From the NCBI RefSeq assembly GCF_017573545.1, contig NZ_JAGEOK010000038.1, positions 37,407-101,406 on the forward strand: a DNA stretch of 64,000 bases. The letters run 5' to 3'. A program made the position numbers and the translations under genes. Source of the DNA: Actinomadura nitritigenes. GTDB taxonomy: Bacteria; Actinomycetota; Actinomycetes; Streptosporangiales; Streptosporangiaceae. Below are positions 63,891 to 64,000 of this stretch, piece by piece; position 1 is the stretch's first letter; every line of letters starts with the position of its first letter. The notes below the pieces were generated by a model. It was not told where the DNA came from, made no database searches, and saw only the letters and a list, made by a program, of their open reading frames with translations.

Positions 63891-64000
63891 TTGAGAACTC
63901 AACAGCGTGTTAAAAGCCAGTGCCTTTATCGACCTGGCCGGTTAGGCCGGGTCGCCCCGTGCCATCTCCTTCGGGGGGTGGTGGGGATTTCTTTGAGGCA
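63891..64000 (+). other. rRNA operon leader (5' of 16S rRNA)
   Basis: TTGAGAACTCAACAGCGTG (63891-63909) is the characteristic actinomycete rRNA leader element, followed by GGCCGGTTAGGCCGG and a G/T-rich stretch to the window end (TTTCTTTGAGGCA). The 16S gene should start within a few tens of bases beyond 64000; no mature 16S sequence is inside. Confidence 0.82.

Noticed and set aside
1..64000. CRISPR arrays, intact insertion sequences, intact prophage or a natural-product gene cluster
   Set aside because: No regularly spaced direct repeats with spacers, no intact transposase, no phage structural genes and no polyketide or peptide synthase modules were seen. The isolated P450 and sulfotransferases do not make a cluster.
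63910..64000. Start of 16S rRNA inside the window
   Set aside because: The leader element is present, but the mature 16S start sequence is not reached before 64000.

Overview
The window comes from a very GC-rich actinobacterium. It carries actinobacterial core genes (carD, senX3-regX3, a CysO-like sulfur carrier, DUF3263, DUF2637), F420-dependent luciferase-like oxidoreductases, many GTG/TTG starts and several probable leaderless genes. Gene content and order (phoU/senX3/regX3 - carD - ispF - cysS - rlmB, and thrC - moaD-like - cspA - groEL) fit Streptosporangiales/Streptomyces relatives; an Actinomadura-like genus is my best guess, not proven here.

Layout. 1-6.6 kb: efflux and regulator pairs (two MFS exporters, MarR, LysR with a carboxymuconolactone-decarboxylase-like enzyme, TetR with a membrane protein), several with visible palindromic operators. 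6.6-12.5 kb: phosphate control (phoU facing senX3-regX3, with a PHO-box-like repeat between), two cell-envelope proteins, carD and ispF. 12.7-17.7 kb: a DUF2637 membrane protein, then tyrosine/homogentisate catabolism (fumarylacetoacetase, homogentisate dioxygenase). 18-27 kb: two ECF42-type sigma/DGPF-protein modules, in opposite orientation, on either side of cysS, rlmB, a sulfotransferase and an EamA transporter; both modules have a matching TGTCGA-N17-CG promoter. 27.5-31 kb: a lipoprotein, a LysR gene, and a decayed stretch with a grpB-family pseudogene that contains an internal micro-inversion and a multiply frameshifted phage-type integrase next to tRNA-Thr(UGU). 31-41 kb: accessory metabolism (P450, secreted lipase, HxlR, alpha/beta hydrolase, F420 oxidoreductase, Ohr, TetR/DHA2 exporter, DUF485/acetate-type symporter). 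41-46.5 kb: a mycosin-like S8 protease with a long tail, a SHOCT protein, MarR, DUF3263 and otsB. 46.7-56.5 kb: a repeat-rich membrane protein, PadR, a second F420 oxidoreductase, an XRE regulator, a divergent Ser/Thr kinase and ECF sigma gene pair, a sulfotransferase and otsA. 56.6-63.3 kb: a cation-diffusion facilitator, a SAM-I riboswitch with a duplicated 5' strand controlling thrC and a CysO-like gene, cspA, a broken PH-like gene, a double CIRCE element, groEL and a LURP-one protein. 63.5-64 kb: tandem promoters and the leader of an rRNA operon whose 16S gene lies just past the window.

The genes act together in several visible circuits: phosphate sensing (PhoU-SenX3-RegX3), trehalose synthesis (OtsA/OtsB), homogentisate breakdown, heat-shock control (HrcA/CIRCE-GroEL), SAM-responsive control of the threonine/sulfur branch, and self-contained regulator/exporter cassettes. 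No CRISPR array, intact insertion sequence or intact prophage was seen. The most unusual observations are the 111-bp inversion inside the grpB pseudogene, the duplicated 5' strand of the SAM riboswitch, and the paired ECF42 modules with matching promoters.
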